Assembly (NCBI GenBank): GCA_016192205.1
Contig: JACPUP010000028.1
Span: 1-16,337 of the forward strand
Length of the DNA stretch: 16,337 bases
Origin: Candidatus Kerfeldbacteria bacterium
GTDB lineage: Bacteria; Patescibacteriota; Patescibacteriia; SBBC01; JACPUP01
Direction of reading: 5' to 3'
Part shown: in pieces, positions 14,096 to 16,337 of the stretch
Numbering within the stretch: the first letter of the stretch is position 1
Layout of the letters: the number at the start of each line of letters is the position of its first letter
Program-made: the position numbers and the translations under genes
The notes under the pieces: model-generated
Seen by the model: the letters and a program-made list of their open reading frames with translations, nothing else
What the model was told of the DNA's origin: nothing
The model's database searches: none

Positions 14096-14863
14096 TCAGG
14101 ACAGCCCGAGCCGGATGAGGGTTGCCAGGAACAGCAGGAGGAACGGGACGAGAGGGAAGATGATGAGCTCGGACCGGTACCAGTGGAAGGAGCGGGCAGC
14201 GGCGACGAGCAGGGACAGGACGATGGGCACGACAGTGAGGACGACGCCGATGATGGCAGCGAAGTAGACGACGATACCCCACAGCCCGAACAGTCGGATC
14301 GTCAGGTCGGCGAGGGGGCCGACGAGGAGCCACAGCACGATGGCCAGGGCGATGGCGCTGACTTCAGCGAGCGCGGCCAGACAGAGGAGCTGCGTGGTCG
14401 TCTGGGTCAAGCCGTGCGTCCGGCGTTCATCGTCGCCCAACATCGCGAACACGAGGGCGCATATGAGCAGGACGATCGCGGTGCCGCCGACCGCCACGGG
14501 TGTGGTGGGAAGCACTGCGAGGCTGGCGCAGCCGAGGACCGCGACGAGCCAAGTCGTTACAGCGAACCGGCGGAACAGCCGGAAAGCGTCGCGCGTGTTC
14601 CGACTCGCCGTGACGACGGCAAACGCCCAGCCGTAGGCGCGCTGACCGTGCCGACGGAGCTCCTTGGCGTACCAGGGTAAGTCGGTGCGGGCGGTGCGGG
14701 ACCGACCGAGGGTGAGCGGCGGCGGGTCGAGCGTCCGGCCGTTGGTCGCTGGGCGCGGTCGCCCATTGCGGTGTGGCGACAGGGGTGGCGCGGAGGGACG
14801 GCCGGTGCGGTGCGCGAGCGATCGGTGGTGGGGTGAACGAACGGCTTTTCTAGCCACGGACAC
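14096..14863 (-). CDS. Polytopic membrane protein with basic N-terminal tail, unknown function
   Basis: 255 residues from GTG 14863. The first about 75 residues are rich in Arg, His and Pro and probably disordered and cytoplasmic. After a short amphipathic stretch (WYAKELRRHGQRAYGWAF), about five or six membrane helices occupy roughly 100-255 (for example TTWLVAVLGCASLAVL, IALAIVLWLLVG, VVLTVVPIVLSLLVAA). No family is recognised; no catalytic motif is visible. The start is chosen because GGAGAGG (14874-14868) precedes it with usable spacing and a promoter lies upstream; TTG 14890 has no such site and GTG 14857 is an alternative. Confidence 0.62.
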   Translation of the reverse strand: MSVARKAVRSPHHRSLAHRTGRPSAPPLSPHRNGRPRPATNGRTLDPPPLTLGRSRTARTDLPWYAKELRRHGQRAYGWAFAVVTASRNTRDAFRLFRRFAVTTWLVAVLGCASLAVLPTTPVAVGGTAIVLLICALVFAMLGDDERRTHGLTQTTTQLLCLAALAEVSAIALAIVLWLLVGPLADLTIRLFGLWGIVVYFAAIIGVVLTVVPIVLSLLVAAARSFHWYRSELIIFPLVPFLLLFLATLIRLGLS

Positions 14864-14917
14864 ACAACCTCTCCACACGAAAAGCCTCAAGACAAAGAAC
14901 GGGAAGACGACCGCGCT

Positions 14918-14945
14918 ATCGTAGCACGCGGCGCGAGAGCGTCAA
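14918..14945 (-). promoter_or_regulatory. Promoter for the polytopic membrane protein
   Basis: Minus strand TTGACG (14945-14940), 16-base spacer, TACGAT (14923-14918) with TG in extended -10 position (TGCTACGAT). The leader to GTG 14863 would be about 48 bases and includes the ribosome-binding site. Confidence 0.55.
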
Positions 14946-14960
14946 TGGGGTGGACAACAG

Positions 14961-14995
14961 AAACCGGCGGACACGCAGGGGAGCGGGTCCGCCGG
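14961..14995 (-). terminator. Intrinsic terminator of the gam transcript
   Basis: CCGGCGGAC (14964-14972) pairs perfectly with GTCCGCCGG (14987-14995). On the minus strand the stem is followed by TTTCTGTTG. It lies 36 bases past the gam stop, after another hairpin. Confidence 0.6.
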
Positions 14996-15010
14996 AGGCT
15001 CAAGGAGCAG

Positions 15011-15037
15011 CGGTGAACGTGGCGCCGACGTTCACCG
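15011..15037 (-). repeat. Perfect 10-bp hairpin overlapping the gam stop codon
   Basis: CGGTGAACGT (15011-15020) and ACGTTCACCG (15028-15037) flank GGCGCCG. The stem contains the TGA stop of gam (15034-15032). No T-run follows, so it may protect the mRNA 3' end together with the terminator beyond it. Confidence 0.55.
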
Positions 15038-15586
15038 TTCGGGCCGACGACGGTGCTTCACACCATCACTGGTGAGCTCGACCCGGACCTCGTTCGGTGC
15101 GACGTAGAAGTACTCGTGGTGATCGAATTTGAGTCCGTCCAGGTCGAGCTTCTCGATTTGCGAGCGCTGTCGCCGCAGAACAAGGCGATCGAGTTCTTCC
15201 CGCGTGCGAATGAACTGTGTCAGGCCGCGCGCTTTGAGCTCGGCGAGAGCAGTCTCCGCTCCACGGACGACGAGCGTCCAAGGGCTCATCCGCCACCCGA
15301 ATGCGCCGGCGGAGAGCTTCAGAGACTTCTGCCCCCGCGGCAACATGTCCGCGCGATTCTCCTTGGCGAACTCATGGAGCTCGGTGAAACACGTATCACG
15401 TTCGGCGATCAGCGGTCGGATCTGTTCGACCGCGTCGGCCCGCAGTCGTTCGATGCGGTCGTTGAGCTCACGCTCGGCCGCTTCGATCTGCCGCTGGAGT
15501 TCTCCCAGACGGCCGATGACTCCGTCAGCCTCGGAGAGCAGACGAATCCGCGACGTCTGCGGCGTGTTCTTGGCGGCCATGCGCAT
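15032..15586 (-). CDS. gam: Phage Mu Gam-like DNA end-binding (host-nuclease inhibitor) protein
   Basis: 184 residues. An N-terminal long helix/coiled coil (about 18-80, with GELQRQIEAAERELNDRIERL) precedes the core KSLKLSAGAFGWRMSP at 87-102 and a C-terminal GLTQFIRTREELDR at 121-134, the layout of the Mu Gam family. Mu Gam is a Ku-like dimer that binds double-strand ends and blocks exonucleases such as RecBCD. Three ATGs are in frame (15592, 15586, 15580); AAGGAGG at 15601-15595 is 8 bases from 15586, so that start is used. The gene follows a ParB-like gene by 95 bases on the same strand. No Mu transposase or phage structural gene is visible, so it may be domesticated. Confidence 0.85.
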   Translation of the reverse strand: MRMAAKNTPQTSRIRLLSEADGVIGRLGELQRQIEAAERELNDRIERLRADAVEQIRPLIAERDTCFTELHEFAKENRADMLPRGQKSLKLSAGAFGWRMSPWTLVVRGAETALAELKARGLTQFIRTREELDRLVLRRQRSQIEKLDLDGLKFDHHEYFYVAPNEVRVELTSDGVKHRRRPER

Positions 15587-15681
15587 GGGCATGACCTCCT
15601 TTCTATTTCAGGGAGCGGTGGATGAGGAACAATGCACGAGACTCCGGGCATCGTAGCGCAGCTTGGTGATGCGTCGGGGTG

Positions 15682-16337
15682 CTAACTCGCCAGCACTTCC
15701 CGGATGATGTCCTGAATCTCGTCGTCCGGCACCCAGGCTTTGACGAACCGCTCGCGCAGGAGCACATCGACGTTCCCGTAGGCGCCCCGGAGGAACCGGA
15801 GGGCCGTCACGAGGCTGGCCCGGTCGCGGTTCAGGCCGCGGTGGTAGGCTTTCAAGAGGTCGTAGACGACGTGCGGCTCGCAGAACGGCTGGGCCGGACC
15901 GGCGTGACGCGCCACGTAGGCGTCGATGGTGTCCCAGTCCTCGCGGATGGCGGCGATGACGCGGCGCATCCCGTCGAGCACTTTCGGCTTCTCCTTTTCG
16001 AAACGGACGAGAATGGGTCGCCGGTCAGCCTTCAGGTCCGCGAACAGCGCAGCGACCGACGCGTCAGCTCGGATCGTCTCGCGCAGCTTCGCGGGCGATC
16101 GTTCGCAACGGTCGATGATGACCGGATTCCAGGTGGGGTTCGTGCCGGTCAGGTAGAGGTCGTCGACCCGGACGCGCTCGCGCGTCCAGCGGACGTTCGG
16201 GTCAGTCACGTAGTCGGCGATCCAGTTCATGGCGACGTTGCAGACCATCTGCAGCCGCTCGAGCGGCGTTTGTTGGCCGCTGACTTTCTCCATGACGTGC
16301 TCGATGAGTTCGTTCAGGAACGCCTCATCGGGGAAGG
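15682..16337 (-). CDS. ParB/sulfiredoxin-like domain protein, 5' end outside the window
   Basis: The frame stays open from ATG 16293 to the edge (reading FPDEAFLNELIEHV before it), so the gene is probably longer and is cut by the window. Counting from ATG 16293, RPILVR (92-97) and VLDGMRRVIAAI (105-116), then WDTIDAYVARH (120-130), match the core of the ParB N-terminal/sulfiredoxin fold, with GMRR in the place of GERR of ParB box II or the G-x-H-R of related nucleases. The rest (about 130-203) is helical and unassigned. ParB-like proteins bind CTP and DNA or act as nucleases; activity here is unknown. The Gam neighbour suggests a DNA-related task. It ends at TAG 15684-15682. Confidence 0.6.
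   Translation of the reverse strand, partial: FPDEAFLNELIEHVMEKVSGQQTPLERLQMVCNVAMNWIADYVTDPNVRWTRERVRVDDLYLTGTNPTWNPVIIDRCERSPAKLRETIRADASVAALFADLKADRRPILVRFEKEKPKVLDGMRRVIAAIREDWDTIDAYVARHAGPAQPFCEPHVVYDLLKAYHRGLNRDRASLVTALRFLRGAYGNVDVLLRERFVKAWVPDDEIQDIIREVLAS

Noticed and set aside
13997..14680. Acidic plus-strand frame of 227 residues
   Set aside because: Antisense of the polytopic membrane protein; composition (Glu, Asp, Gly, Gln) is typical of such shadows.

Overview
The window looks like a bacterial chromosome fragment of fairly high GC, most likely from Candidate Phyla Radiation / Patescibacteria (my guess is a high-GC, Uhrbacteria-like lineage). This placement is inference. It rests on two tiny two-helix membrane proteins of a style common in that group, a mix of apparently leaderless and Shine-Dalgarno-led genes, a tRNA gene without an encoded CCA, and short gene islands separated by unusual low-complexity spacers.

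Layout. 1-1666: a fused aspartate carbamoyltransferase (PyrB-PyrI) on the minus strand, with a terminator, a promoter and a possible 9-codon leader ORF. 1705-3746: ruvB, a 78-residue membrane protein and a bacterial PH-domain membrane protein, all plus strand. 3836-5782: a secreted or anchored SpoIID/LytB-type protein on the minus strand, with its own promoter. 5911-11001: a plus-strand surface-polysaccharide operon (flippase, GT2 glycosyltransferase, two successive O-antigen ligase/polymerase-like proteins coupled by ATGA overlaps), closed by a terminator inside the last codons. 11071-11896: tRNA-Ala(TGC), a 92-residue membrane protein, tRNA-Val(TAC) and a broken tRNA-Val-like element carrying an inserted hairpin, all minus strand. 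11947-13744: an unknown 99-residue protein and an ATP-grasp ligase, minus strand. 13745-14095: a gene-free, hairpin-rich gap. 14096-16337: a polytopic membrane protein, a phage Mu Gam-like DNA end-binding protein, and a partial protein with a ParB/sulfiredoxin-like segment, minus strand.

How the genes work together. The 5.9-11 kb operon can supply lipid-linked sugar assembly (GT2), flipping (Wzx-like) and polymerisation or transfer (two WaaL/Wzy-like proteins); the divergent SpoIID-like protein could remodel the wall to which such glycans attach. Gam and its ParB-like neighbour look like a DNA-processing pair.

The most unusual signal is a set of five intergenic elements (about 2750-2811, 3076-3191, 3759-3841, 7411-7457, 11516-11596) made of degenerate 7- or 8-bp repeats. 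The repeated word differs at each site. In four of the five, the word on one side is the reverse complement of the word on the other, so they form long imperfect palindromes. In the fifth, the start codon of the glycosyltransferase lies inside the last repeat unit. They resemble in principle the heptanucleotide STRR repeats of cyanobacteria, but the word is not conserved between sites; only the period and placement are.
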